Assembly: GCA_020251025.1 (NCBI GenBank)
Contig: JADCDI010000042.1
Location: 1 to 35,432 of the forward strand
DNA from: Rhodobacter sp.
GTDB lineage: Bacteria > Pseudomonadota > Alphaproteobacteria > Rhodobacterales > Rhodobacteraceae
Reading direction: 5' to 3'
DNA length: 35,432 nt
Shown piece after piece: positions 1-10,517 of this stretch. Both the position numbers and the translations under genes were made by a program. Every line of letters begins with the position of its first letter. Position 1 is the stretch's first letter. The notes beneath the pieces are model-generated. The model was not told where the DNA came from, made no database searches, and saw nothing but the letters and a program-made list of their open reading frames with translations.

Positions 1-310
1 GGCCATCGCCGCTGCCATAGCGCCACGCTGGCATCAGGACCGGCCGGGGGCCAAAGCCCCCGGCCAGCGCCCGCCCCGCCCCCGGCGGGCGCTTCCCGCC
101 CGCCGGGTCGGGCGCTGGCCTCTGTGTCTCCCGGACCAACCGGTCTACAGGGCACCGTCCCGAGCGGGCGGGGGAAACGCGGGTCGCGTTTCCTGTTCCC
201 GCCCGAACGGGCGAAGGCACCATCACCGCTTCTCTGGCAGGGGCAATCGCCCCTGCCACAGCGTCCCGCTGCCCCCTCGCCCGGCCGGGGCCAAAGCCCC
301 CGGCCGACAT
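1..310 (-). repeat. Dispersed GC-rich repeat, copy A
   Basis: Non-coding repeat that, read on the minus strand, matches the right end of the window (copy D) over about 300 bases, with most positions identical by eye. It holds three perfect or near-perfect hairpins: arms TGGCAGGGGC at 235-244 and GCCCCTGCCA at 249-258; GGAAACGC at 173-180 and GCGTTTCC at 186-193; and a GC-rich stem around 40-65 with loop CAAA (TTTG on the minus strand). The GC-rich stem recurs near 280-306, so the unit repeats with a period near 240 bases. Long open frames across it, such as 124-786, are by-products of its composition. Confidence 0.85.
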
Positions 311-550
311 CTGCCGGGGGGCGGGCCGGGGGCTGGTCTGCGTCATGCTTGCATGATGGGTCCTTTGCAGTGTTGGTTGCCAAGCCAGCGGGCAAGCGCG
401 GTGCATTTCCTTGCCCGGCCGGAACCGCAGGCCACTTCGGCGGCATCAGGATGATGTTCCCACCCGGCACGCGGGGGGATGCTGTTTCGGCACCTTGTCG
501 GGGGCCCGCCGGCGACGAAGCGTCAACCCCCCCGCATCCGAGCGAAATGC

Positions 551-578
551 TTGCGCCAAAGGCTGATCTGCGTATGCT
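551..578 (+). promoter_or_regulatory. Putative promoter of the PPDK-like gene
   Basis: A -35-like TTGCGC (551-556) and a -10-like TATGCT (573-578) are 16 bases apart. They would start transcription about 17 bases before the GTG start at 602. This is seen as a motif match only. Confidence 0.35.
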
Positions 579-601
579 GCGCCCAAGCAAGGAATGCCGC
601 A

Positions 602-3154
<2,553 letters not shown>

Positions 3155-3158
3155 AAGG

Positions 3159-3188
3159 CCGGCCCGGGGCCGCGCCGCGCGGGGCCGG
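3159..3188 (+). terminator. GC-rich hairpin after the PPDK-like gene
   Basis: CCGGCCC (3159-3165) can pair with GGGCCGG (3182-3188), with further GC pairing in the loop, starting 5 bases after the stop codon. No T-tract follows, so a factor-independent terminator is uncertain. Confidence 0.35.
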
Positions 3189-3390
3189 AAATGACACGAT
3201 CCGCCCGCTTCGGGGCGGGGAACGCGCCTGCGGCGGGCCGGGAAACCCGCCCTTTGCCCCCGGGGCCGGTGCCGGTGGCGCAGGGCGGCCGCTTTTGCGC
3301 CATGTCGCGGCCCTTGCCTTGGCTGCCGCCCTTGGGATAGGGCGCGGGCACCGGGAATGATACCCTTGCCGCATCCGCGCGGGAGAACCG

Positions 3391-4290
3391 ATGACAACCG
3401 ATATCCGCCTTGCCTTTGCCCACCCCGAAGAGCGGGCCGAGGCCAGCGCAGGCGCCGACCCGCGCGACAGGATCAGTCTGCGCGGCCATGTGGTCGAGGT
3501 CGAGATCGGTGCCTTCCAGCAGGAACGCGGGCAGCGCCAGCGTGTGCGCCTTGACGTGGTGGTCGAGGTGCGCCCCCATCCCGCCCCGCTGCAGGATGAT
3601 GTCGACCGCATCCTGTCTTATGACCGCATCACCGAAGCCATCGCGGCAGAGCTGGCATCAGAACGCCTGAACCTTCTGGAAACGCTGGCCGAACGGATCG
3701 CCGAGCGCATCCTGGCGGAACCCCATGCCATGCGCGCCTTTGTGCGGATCGAAAAACTGGACCGGGGGCCGGGGGCGCTGGGGGTGGAAATTGTCCGCTC
3801 GCGCGCCGAAGTGCCGGTGCGTGCGGCGGATGACGGCGCGGCGCTGCATCCGGTCGTGGTGTTCTTCGACAACGCCAGCCTGGCCGCGCCCGATCTGTCG
3901 GCCCGGCTGGACGCCCTGCAGCAGCGCGGCGCGCCGGTGATCCTGACCGTCGGCCTGCCGGACCTGGCCCGCGCCCGCACCGGTCACCGGCCCACGCAGC
4001 GGCGCATTGACCTGCTGGCGATCGAACAGAACGCCTGGGTGCTGGCCGCGCGGGACCCGCGCTGCCTTGTGGTGGCAACGCGGACCGAGATCGACTGGGC
4101 GATGAAAAACGGGCGCATGATTGTCTGGGCACCGTCCAAGCTGGTGCTTGATGCGGTGGACGGACCCAAGGGCAGCGATCCGGTGGCTTTGGCGCTGTGG
4201 CTGGCCGAACATCTGGCGGCGCAATGCCTGGTGCTTCACGGCGCTGCAACAGGTCCGGCAGGAAGCCGCGTGCCCGTCGAACGCGGCTGA
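3391..4290 (+). CDS. folB: Dihydroneopterin aldolase with extra C-terminal domain
   Basis: 299 aa, about 2.5 times the usual 115-125 aa of FolB, which converts 7,8-dihydroneopterin to 6-hydroxymethyl-7,8-dihydropterin in folate synthesis. Residues about 28-145 form the FolB domain: ISLRGHVVEVEIGAFQQER with the substrate-contacting Glu, the LSYDRITEAI stretch, the NLLETLAERIAERIL helix, and the RIEKLDRGPGALGVEI strand with the conserved Lys. Residues about 150-290 are a second domain starting VVVFFDNASL and running through ILTVGLPDLARARTGHRP and CLVVATRTEIDWAMKNGRM; its family is not recognised. The ATG at 3391 has GGGAG at 3381-3385. folP follows 44 bases later, and co-transcription through glmM is likely. 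Confidence 0.85.
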   Translation: MTTDIRLAFAHPEERAEASAGADPRDRISLRGHVVEVEIGAFQQERGQRQRVRLDVVVEVRPHPAPLQDDVDRILSYDRITEAIAAELASERLNLLETLAERIAERILAEPHAMRAFVRIEKLDRGPGALGVEIVRSRAEVPVRAADDGAALHPVVVFFDNASLAAPDLSARLDALQQRGAPVILTVGLPDLARARTGHRPTQRRIDLLAIEQNAWVLAARDPRCLVVATRTEIDWAMKNGRMIVWAPSKLVLDAVDGPKGSDPVALALWLAEHLAAQCLVLHGAATGPAGSRVPVERG

Positions 4291-4334
4291 GTGCATGTCT
4301 TGCCAAGCGGCCCGGACCGGGGCATGGCTGGATC

Positions 4335-5342
4335 ATGGCCCATTACCGCCCCATCGTGATGACCGACACCGCCCGTCCGCCGCAGGCCCAGGCACTTGCC
4401 GGGGGCCGGTGCTGGTTTGCCACGGTCGAGGTTCTGGACCGGGGCCGCCCGGCGCGTCTTGTCCCTGTGTCCGGGGTTCCGGATGCCGTGCTGGCCCGCC
4501 TGACCGCGCCGCGCGCGCCCGTGGCGGGGCTGGCGATGGACCGCACGCAGATCATGGGCATCCTGAACGTGACCCCTGACAGCTTTTCCGACGGCGGGCG
4601 GTTCCTCGACCCGGCGGCAGCCCTGGCGCAGGCCCGGGTCATGGCGGCCGAAGGGGCGGCCCTGCTGGACATCGGCGGCGAAAGCACGCGGCCAGGTTCT
4701 GCCGAGGTGCCGGTGGCAGAGGAAATCGCCCGCACCGCGCCGGTGATCGCGGCGCTGCGGGACGCGGGCCTGCCCCTGTCCATTGACACGCGCAAGGCTG
4801 CGGCGGCCCGCGCCGCGCTGGCGGCGGGGGCGGGGATGGTGAACGATGTCTCGGCGCTGACCTTTGATGCCGGTCTGGCCGGGGTGGTGGCGGCGGCAGG
4901 CGTGCCGCTGGTGCTGATGCATGCGCAAGGCACGCCCGCCACGATGCAGGACGCCCCGGCCTATGACGATGTGCTGCTGGACGTCTACGACTGGCTGGAG
5001 CATCGCATCGCGGTGGCCGAGGCTGCGGGCATCGCGCGCGGGCGGATCGTGGTGGACCCCGGCATCGGCTTTGGCAAGACGGCGGCGCATAATCTGGCGC
5101 TGATCCGGGGGCTGTCGCTGTTCCACGGGCTGGGCTGCCCCGTGCTTCTGGGTGCCTCGCGCAAGCGGTTCATCGGGACGATCAGCGGCCAGGAGCGGCC
5201 CGACCGGCGCGTGGCCGGATCGCTGGCGGTGGCGCTGGCGGCGGCGGCACAGGGGGTGCAGCTGCTGCGGGTCCATGACGTGGCCGAAACCCGGGCGGCG
5301 CTGGCCCTGTGGCAGGCAATCCTGGCAGGAGATATGGCATGA
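4335..5342 (+). CDS. folP: Dihydropteroate synthase
   Basis: 335 aa. FolP condenses 6-hydroxymethyl-dihydropterin diphosphate with p-aminobenzoate to form dihydropteroate, the step blocked by sulfonamides. All family signatures are present: [18 protein letters not shown] near residue 74, GESTRPG near 115-121, [41 protein letters not shown] and [10 protein letters not shown]. About 70 residues precede the TIM-barrel core, which is longer than in short FolPs. The start is not certain: ATG 4335 is chosen, but ATG 4359 is also in frame and neither has a strong Shine-Dalgarno. The stop overlaps the glmM start, a common proteobacterial folP-glmM pairing. Confidence 0.95.
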   Translation: MAHYRPIVMTDTARPPQAQALAGGRCWFATVEVLDRGRPARLVPVSGVPDAVLARLTAPRAPVAGLAMDRTQIMGILNVTPDSFSDGGRFLDPAAALAQARVMAAEGAALLDIGGESTRPGSAEVPVAEEIARTAPVIAALRDAGLPLSIDTRKAAAARAALAAGAGMVNDVSALTFDAGLAGVVAAAGVPLVLMHAQGTPATMQDAPAYDDVLLDVYDWLEHRIAVAEAAGIARGRIVVDPGIGFGKTAAHNLALIRGLSLFHGLGCPVLLGASRKRFIGTISGQERPDRRVAGSLAVALAAAAQGVQLLRVHDVAETRAALALWQAILAGDMA

Positions 5343-6682
5343 CACGGAAACTCTTCGGCACCGACGGCGTGCGCGGCACCGCCAATACCCATCCCATGAC
5401 CGCCGAAATGGCGCTGCGGCTGGGCGAGGCGGCGGGGCGGTTTTTCCGGCGTGACGGCAGAGGCGCACACCGGGTGGTCATCGGCAAGGACACGCGGCTG
5501 TCGGGCTACATGCTGGAAAACGCGCTGACGGCGGGGCTGACCGGCACCGGCATGAACGTGCTTTTGCTGGGGCCGGTGCCGACGCCGGCGGTGGGGTTTC
5601 TGACGCGGTCGATGCGCGCCGACCTTGGCGTGATGATCTCGGCCAGCCACAACCCCCATCAGGACAACGGCATCAAGTTCTTCGGCCCCGACGGGTTCAA
5701 ACTGTCCGACGAGGCCGAGCAGCAGATCGAGGTGCTGGCCGAAAGCAAGGTCGCCCTTGCCCCGCCCGAAGAGATCGGTCGCGCCCGGCGGATCGAGGAT
5801 GGGCGCGGGCGCTATCAGGAATATGCCAAGACCACCTTCCCTGCGGGGCTGCGGCTGGACGGGCTGAAGGTGGTGATCGACTGCGCCAATGGCGCGGCTT
5901 ACCGCGCCGCCCCCGAAGTGCTGTGGGAACTGGGGGCAGAGGTGATCCCCGTGGGCGTGGCCCCCAACGGCACCAACATCAACCTGAACTGCGGGTCCAC
6001 CCATACCGATACGGCGGCGCAGGCGGTGGTGGCCCATGGCGCGGATGTGGGCATTTGCCTCGATGGCGATGCCGACCGGGTGATGATCCTGGACCAGACC
6101 GGCCGGGTGGCCGACGGCGATCAGATCATGGCGCTGCTGGCGGGCCGCTGGGCCGACGAGGGGCGCCTGAACGGCGGCACGCTGGTGGCAAGCGTCATGT
6201 CGAACCTTGGGCTGGAGCGGTTCCTGACCGGGCGGGGCCTGCGGCTGGAACGGGCCCCCGTAGGCGACCGCTATGTGGTCGAGGCGATGCGGCGGGGGGG
6301 GTGGAACCTTGGCGGCGAGCAATCGGGCCATATCGTGATGACCGATTATGCCACCACCGGCGACGGGCTGATCGCGGGCTTGCAGTTCCTGGCCGAAATG
6401 GCCCGCACGGGACAGCCCGCCAGCGCCCTGGTGCAAAGCTTTGAGATGGTGCCGCAACTGCTGAAGAACGTGCGCTACGGCGCGGGGGCAGAGCCGCTGG
6501 CATCGCCTGCCGTGCAGGCTGCAATCCGGGGCGCCGAGGCGCGGCTCACCGGGCGGGGGCGGCTGCTGATCCGCAAATCCGGGACGGAACCGCTGATCCG
6601 GGTCATGGCGGAATGCGAGGATGAGGCGATGCTGGTGGAGGTGGTGGAGGGGATTGTGGAGGCGGTCAGGGGGGCGGTGTGA
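5339..6682 (+). CDS. glmM: Phosphoglucosamine mutase
   Basis: 447 aa, the normal family length. GlmM interconverts glucosamine-6-phosphate and glucosamine-1-phosphate on the way to UDP-N-acetylglucosamine for peptidoglycan and LPS. It begins [10 protein letters not shown], has the phosphoserine loop [16 protein letters not shown] with active serine S103, the Mg-binding loop DGDADR at 242-247, the sugar-binding GGEQSGH stretch and the phosphate-binding [11 protein letters not shown] at the C-terminus. The start is well supported: AGGAG at 5327-5331 sits 7 bases before the ATG, which overlaps the folP stop. A perfect hairpin 8 bases after the stop probably ends the folate/glmM transcript. Confidence 0.97.
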   Translation: MTRKLFGTDGVRGTANTHPMTAEMALRLGEAAGRFFRRDGRGAHRVVIGKDTRLSGYMLENALTAGLTGTGMNVLLLGPVPTPAVGFLTRSMRADLGVMISASHNPHQDNGIKFFGPDGFKLSDEAEQQIEVLAESKVALAPPEEIGRARRIEDGRGRYQEYAKTTFPAGLRLDGLKVVIDCANGAAYRAAPEVLWELGAEVIPVGVAPNGTNINLNCGSTHTDTAAQAVVAHGADVGICLDGDADRVMILDQTGRVADGDQIMALLAGRWADEGRLNGGTLVASVMSNLGLERFLTGRGLRLERAPVGDRYVVEAMRRGGWNLGGEQSGHIVMTDYATTGDGLIAGLQFLAEMARTGQPASALVQSFEMVPQLLKNVRYGAGAEPLASPAVQAAIRGAEARLTGRGRLLIRKSGTEPLIRVMAECEDEAMLVEVVEGIVEAVRGAV

Positions 6683-6689
6683 GGGAGTG

Positions 6690-6706
6690 CCCCTGTGGGA
6701 CAGGGG
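6690..6706 (+). terminator. Hairpin after glmM
   Basis: CCCCTGT (6690-6696), loop GGG and ACAGGGG (6700-6706) form a perfect 7-bp stem just after the glmM stop. It is followed by a G-rich rather than T-rich tract, so it is a terminator by position more than by class. Confidence 0.5.
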
Positions 6707-6726
6707 GGTGGAGTATGGGATATCAA

Positions 6727-6766
6727 GGGGTTACGGGGGCGGGTTAAGGGGGTTGGCAAGGGAGGG
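6727..6766 (+). other. G-run cluster, possible G-quadruplex
   Basis: Runs of 4, 5, 3 and 5 G are separated by loops of 4, 1 and 4 bases (6727-6752), followed by two further GGG runs. This fits the usual G3+N1-7 quadruplex rule on the plus strand. It lies between the glmM hairpin and the IS remnant. Folding is inferred, not shown. Confidence 0.4.
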
Positions 6767-6784
6767 TGCTACGCTCTAGCAGCC

Positions 6785-6813
6785 TTGACAATCAACAGTC
6801 AGCGGTGTTCGAT
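6785..6813 (+). promoter_or_regulatory. Promoter-like sequence before the IS remnant
   Basis: A consensus -35 TTGACA (6785-6790) is 17 bases from TTCGAT (6808-6813), pointing into the IS element. It may be a promoter whose original gene was removed or displaced. No gene with a clear start lies just downstream outside the IS. Confidence 0.35.
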
Positions 6814-6839
6814 AAAGGCGGCCCAACTTGATGATCTTT

Positions 6840-6860
6840 CAGGGCTCTGTTGCACAAATC
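6840..6860 (+). repeat. IS left terminal inverted repeat
   Basis: Exact reverse complement of 7914-7934. Confidence 0.9.
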
Positions 6861-6906
6861 GCCTGAGGGGATTCATCTGGTGAATCCCGTGTGGCAGCTG
6901 GACTGC

Positions 6907-7964
6907 ATGAGCAGACCGACATCCCCGACCGACAAGACCCTGACCTGGCCGGCGTACGACAAGGCGCTCAAGCGCCTTGGCTCGCTGACGATCTGGTTCG
7001 ACCCCACCATGACCTGGGAAGCCGCGCCAACCTGCAAGCGTGGCCGTCAGCCCGGATGCAGCGACGACACGGTCCAGACCTGCCTGACGATGACGGTGTT
7101 GTTCGGGATGGCGCTCAGCCAGACCACAGGGTTCGTCGAGAGCCTGCTTCGGCGGATCGGCCTGGACTGGGCGGTGCCGGACTTCAGCACGCTGTCGCGG
7201 CGCCACAAGACCCTGAAGGTGACCATCCCCCTGTCGCAGCCCGGACGGCCCGCTGCATCTGCCGGTCGACATCGAGCCGGTAAGCGCCACCGGTTCGAGC
7301 GAACCGGCGAGGGGGCATCAAGGTTGAGGGCGAAGGCGAGTGGAACGCCCGCAAGCATGGCGGCTCCAGGCGGCGGATCTGGCGCAAGATCCACATCGGG
7401 ATCGACGGGAAGACACTGGAAATCCGGGCGGCCGAGTTCACGACCGGCGACATCGGTGATGCACCCACGCTGCCCGGGTTGCCCGACCAGATCCCGCCGG
7501 AACAGGAGATCGCCAGCGTCACAGCCGACGGTGCCTTCGATACCCGCAAGTGCCACGACGCCATCGCCGCCCGAGGTGCCGCCGCAATCATCCCGCCCCG
7601 CAAGAACGCCAAACCCCGGAAACCTGACACCGCCGGTGCTGTCGCGCGCAACGAAATCCTGCGCACATCGAAGCGCGTGGGTCGAACCATCTGGCGACGA
7701 TGGAGCGGGCACCACCGCCGAAGCCGCGCTGAAACCGGGATGCACCGCGGCAAGCTCCCCGGGCAGCGCCTGTCCGCAAGAGACTCCGACCGTCAGCTTG
7801 CAGAGGTCCAGGTCCGTATCGCCGTCCGCAACGGCTTCACCGCCCCCGGCACACCCATTACAGGGTTCGCAGGACAGGTCTGTCCGGGAAAAGGGGACGT
7901 CAGACCGTCACCAGATTTGTGCAACAGAGCCCTGCCGGACGGCCCTTTGAACAGCACATTGTAA
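6907..7964 (+). pseudogene. IS5-family DDE transposase, frameshifted
   Basis: The expected protein can be read only by changing frame twice. Frame 1 from 6907 gives MSRPTSPTDKTLTWPAYDKA through DWAVPDFSTLSRRHKTLKV. A small indel near 7230-7246 moves it to a short stretch GPLHLPVDIE. From about 7314 a third frame gives GIKVEGEGEWNARKHGG, TADGAFDTRKCHDAIAARGA and GRTIWRRWSGHHRRSRAET, then continues past the usual end and through the right inverted repeat to a stop at 7964, so the original stop also seems lost. DDE candidates are the Asp of PVD, of TADGAFD, and the Glu of RAET. The break at the first Asp is caused by roughly 35-40 extra bases (about 7272-7312) centred on the palindrome CCGGTTCGAGCGAACCGG (7290-7307). 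It is inactive as it stands. Confidence 0.85.
7914..7934 (-). repeat. IS right terminal inverted repeat
   Basis: Exact reverse complement of 6840-6860. The junction with the truncated methyltransferase is directly outside it. Confidence 0.9.
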
Positions 7965-8074
7965 CTGGCGTTGGAATTGAACGGCGGGTCCAAATAGATC
8001 AGGTCAACCGAAGACTCGCGTATCTGCCCGCGAAGAACCGTCAGGTTGTCGCCGCAATACAGATGTTTGCCCAT
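7935..8074 (-). pseudogene. N-terminal fragment of a DNA methyltransferase, truncated by the IS
   Basis: Only about 47 codons survive, starting at ATG 8072-8074 on the minus strand. They read [16 protein letters not shown] and then [20 protein letters not shown]. The DPPF box (residues 29-32) is the catalytic motif IV of N6-adenine/N4-cytosine methyltransferases, and the surrounding sequence is typical of the N-terminus of beta-class, type III Mod-like enzymes. The frame then runs into the inverted repeat of the IS. The S-adenosylmethionine-binding FxGxG region and the rest of the protein are not found on the other side of the IS or elsewhere in the window, so this is a remnant without activity. 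It is divergent from rimO. Confidence 0.8.
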
Positions 8075-8270
8075 GGGCAGGTTGTCTCACCCGGTGCCCG
8101 CGGCCCCCAACATGTCGGGGGGATGGTAACCGAAACCCTGACCGGTGCCCCCTTGCGCCTCAACACCGTAAAATTCCTGGAACCCGCCCCCACAACCCCC
8201 TGATATCCCTTGCCGCGCCATCCCGCCCGCCGGGCGACGCGCCTGCCTTCCCCCCGGCCCGCCTTTCCGC

Positions 8271-8276
8271 TATACC
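8271..8276 (+). promoter_or_regulatory. -10-like box close to the rimO start
   Basis: TATACC ends 7 bases before the rimO ATG, and no purine-rich Shine-Dalgarno is present. If it is used, transcription would begin at or next to the start codon (leaderless mRNA). Confidence 0.35.
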
Positions 8277-8283
8277 GCGCCCC

Positions 8284-9693
8284 ATGTCGCAGAACCCGCC
8301 CGGCCTTCGCCCCGACACCGTCACCGCGCGCGTCCCGCGCGACGCCCGCGCCGTCCTTCGCGATGACCGGCGGGCGGGCCAGCCCACCATCGGCATGGTC
8401 AGCCTGGGCTGCCCCAAGGCGCTGGTGGACAGCGAGCGTATCCTGACCCGCCTGCGCGCCGAAGGCTATGCCATCAGCCCCGATTACCAGGGTGCCGATG
8501 CGGTGATCGTGAACACCTGCGGCTTTCTGGACAGCGCCAGGGCCGAAAGCCTGGATGCCATCGCCGAGGCACTGCGCGAGAATGGCCGCGTCATCGTCAC
8601 CGGTTGCCTGGGGGCCGAACCCGATTACATCACGGGCGCACATCCCAGGGTCCTGGCCGTCACCGGCCCGCACCAATACGAACAGGTGCTGGACGCCGTC
8701 CATGCCGCCGTGCCGCCTGCGCCCGATCCCTTCATCGATCTGCTTCCCGCGTCCGCCGTCACGCTGACACCGCGTCATTACAGCTATCTGAAGATTTCCG
8801 AAGGCTGCAATCACAAGTGCAGGTTCTGCATCATCCCCGACATGCGCGGCCGGCTGCAAAGCCGCCCCGCCCATGCGGTGCTGCGCGAGGCGGAAAAGCT
8901 GGTTGACGCGGGGGTTCGGGAACTTCTGGTGATCAGCCAGGATACCTCGGCCTACGGCGTGGACCGCAGGCATGATCTGTCGCCCCGGAAGGACCGGCAG
9001 GTGCGCGCCCATATCACCGATCTGGCGCGCGAGCTGGGCGGGCTCGGGGCCTGGGTGCGGCTGCATTACGTCTATCCCTATCCGCATGTGCGCGAGCTGG
9101 TGCCGCTGATGGCCGAAGGGCTGATCCTGCCCTATCTCGACATCCCTTTTCAGCACGCCCACCCGGAAACGCTGCGCCGCATGGCGCGCCCCGCCGCCGC
9201 CGCCCGGACATTGGATGAAATCGCCGCCTGGCGCGCTGTCTGCCCCGACATCACGCTTCGATCCACCTTCATCGTCGGCTATCCCGGCGAGACGGAAGAG
9301 GAATTCCAGACCCTGCTGGACTGGATGGACGAGGCGCAGCTCGACCGGGTCGGCTGTTTTCAGTATGAAAACGTCGCCGGTGCCCGTTCCAACGCGCTGC
9401 CCGGCCATGTTCCGGAAGAGGTCAAGCAGGACCGGCGGGATCGCTTCATGCAAAAGGCCCAGGCCATTTCCGAAGCAAAGCTGGAGGCCAGGGTCGGTTC
9501 GGTCATCGAGGTGATCGTGGACGAGGTCGACGCCGAAGGTGCCACCTGCCGCACCGGGGCCGATGCGCCGGAAATCGACGGCAACCTGTTCATCGACGAA
9601 GGATTCGAGGGGCTGACCCCCGGCCAACTGCTGACCGTCCGGGTGGACGAGGCCGGCGCATACGACCTGTGGGGCACCCGTCTCGGGGCATGA
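8284..9693 (+). CDS. rimO: Ribosomal protein uS12 methylthiotransferase
   Basis: 469 aa, near the usual 440-470. RimO is a radical-SAM methylthiotransferase that adds a methylthio group to an Asp of ribosomal protein uS12. The N-terminal MTTase domain carries the three auxiliary-cluster cysteines, C43 ([12 protein letters not shown]), C79 (NTCGFLDSA) and C108 (TGCLGAE). The radical-SAM cluster motif CNHKCRFC is at C175, C179 and C182, followed by [11 protein letters not shown]. The C-terminal TRAM domain covers roughly residues 400-469. VSLGCPK and the DMRGRLQSR pattern favour RimO over MiaB. It stands alone, divergent from the truncated methyltransferase. Confidence 0.95.
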   Translation: MSQNPPGLRPDTVTARVPRDARAVLRDDRRAGQPTIGMVSLGCPKALVDSERILTRLRAEGYAISPDYQGADAVIVNTCGFLDSARAESLDAIAEALRENGRVIVTGCLGAEPDYITGAHPRVLAVTGPHQYEQVLDAVHAAVPPAPDPFIDLLPASAVTLTPRHYSYLKISEGCNHKCRFCIIPDMRGRLQSRPAHAVLREAEKLVDAGVRELLVISQDTSAYGVDRRHDLSPRKDRQVRAHITDLARELGGLGAWVRLHYVYPYPHVRELVPLMAEGLILPYLDIPFQHAHPETLRRMARPAAAARTLDEIAAWRAVCPDITLRSTFIVGYPGETEEEFQTLLDWMDEAQLDRVGCFQYENVAGARSNALPGHVPEEVKQDRRDRFMQKAQAISEAKLEARVGSVIEVIVDEVDAEGATCRTGADAPEIDGNLFIDEGFEGLTPGQLLTVRVDEAGAYDLWGTRLGA

Positions 9694-9866
9694 CGAAAGT
9701 TTCTTCCCGTGCCGCCCTGCCGCCGGTCCCCTTTGGGCGACAGTATATCCTAAAGGGCGGATAGATTACGGCTTTGTGTTGATTTATACATAAAGCCAAC
9801 ACTTTTCTGTGACCGTTTTCGAAAGGGTCAGGGGTGACAGGGGCGCGACACAACCGGAACCGGGCC

Positions 9867-10517
9867 ATGCGGCGGCTGCGCGCCGTGACGCTGATCGAAA
9901 GCGTTCTTTTTGTCTCCGTGGCGCTGGGGTTGATCGTGGGCGGTCTCGCGGTTTACCAGCAATCGTCGCTGTCGGAACGCTCTTCCAGCCAGATGCGGAT
10001 GCTGGGTTCCATCGTCGCCGAAACCCGGTCGCTGTATGAGCAGAAGCTGAACCTGCCCAGTCTGGCCAGCACGGCCGATCCGATGTTCCTGTCGGCTGTG
10101 GTAGATGACGTGCTGATCAGCGCGGATGCCGTTGCGGCAACATACCTCGATGCAAGCGCCCCGCCAAACCGTCTTGGATGGGCCTCGCCGATCCGTCACG
10201 GCTGGAAGGGGGCCATGAACATTCTTGCCGTAAGGCGGGACGGATCAGTGCCGCATATGCTGGTTTATATCGAGGATATCCCCTCAGAGGTCTGCGTGCG
10301 GCTTTCCTCGATGACCGCAACCGGCAAAACCGGCTTTGTCGAGCAGATGACAGAGATTGTCTTTCAGGTACCCGACGGAGGTGGTGGCTTCAATATCGCA
10401 AAGCTGCCGTCCGTGACCTATCCGCTTCCCATCACCCCGGACGATCTGGCGCTTCCCGCCCACTGCGGACCTGCGGGCGGGCGCGTGAACGTGATCTACT
10501 GGGTGCCGCTGGACTAG
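9867..10517 (+). CDS. Type IV prepilin-like protein (PilS-type N-terminus)
   Basis: 216 aa from ATG 9867. This start leaves a short basic leader, MRRLRA, before the class III signal VTLIESVLFVSVALGLIVGG, with Glu at +5 and a following hydrophobic helix (residues about 7-28), as in pilins cut by prepilin peptidase. Residue -1 is Ala rather than the usual Gly. An upstream in-frame GTG at 9834 would give a 17-residue leader. The globular part has two cysteines far apart (EVCVRLSS and PAHCGPAGG) that could form a C-terminal disulfide, and contains VIYWVPLD at the end. It resembles type IVb PilS-like pilins, but no pilus assembly gene is near. The upstream 130 bases are AT-richer than the rest of the window. 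Confidence 0.65.
   Translation: MRRLRAVTLIESVLFVSVALGLIVGGLAVYQQSSLSERSSSQMRMLGSIVAETRSLYEQKLNLPSLASTADPMFLSAVVDDVLISADAVAATYLDASAPPNRLGWASPIRHGWKGAMNILAVRRDGSVPHMLVYIEDIPSEVCVRLSSMTATGKTGFVEQMTEIVFQVPDGGGGFNIAKLPSVTYPLPITPDDLALPAHCGPAGGRVNVIYWVPLD

Larger units (their letters stand above)
6840..7934 (+). mobile_element. Decayed IS5-family insertion sequence
   Basis: About 1.1-kb element bounded by perfect 21-bp inverted repeats (6840-6860 and 7914-7934) containing GGGCTCTGTTGCACAAAT, a terminus typical of IS5-family elements in Rhodobacterales. It contains one transposase broken in three frames. No target-site duplication is visible: the flanks read GATCTTT on the left and CCGGACG on the right. 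The right end abuts codon ~47 of a truncated methyltransferase and the left end abuts glmM downstream sequence, which fits loss of adjacent DNA. Confidence 0.9.

Noticed and set aside
6850-7950. Single intact 366-aa transposase
   Set aside because: Only the first third in that frame matches an IS5 transposase; the rest is out of frame, and the correct C-terminal part is in another frame.
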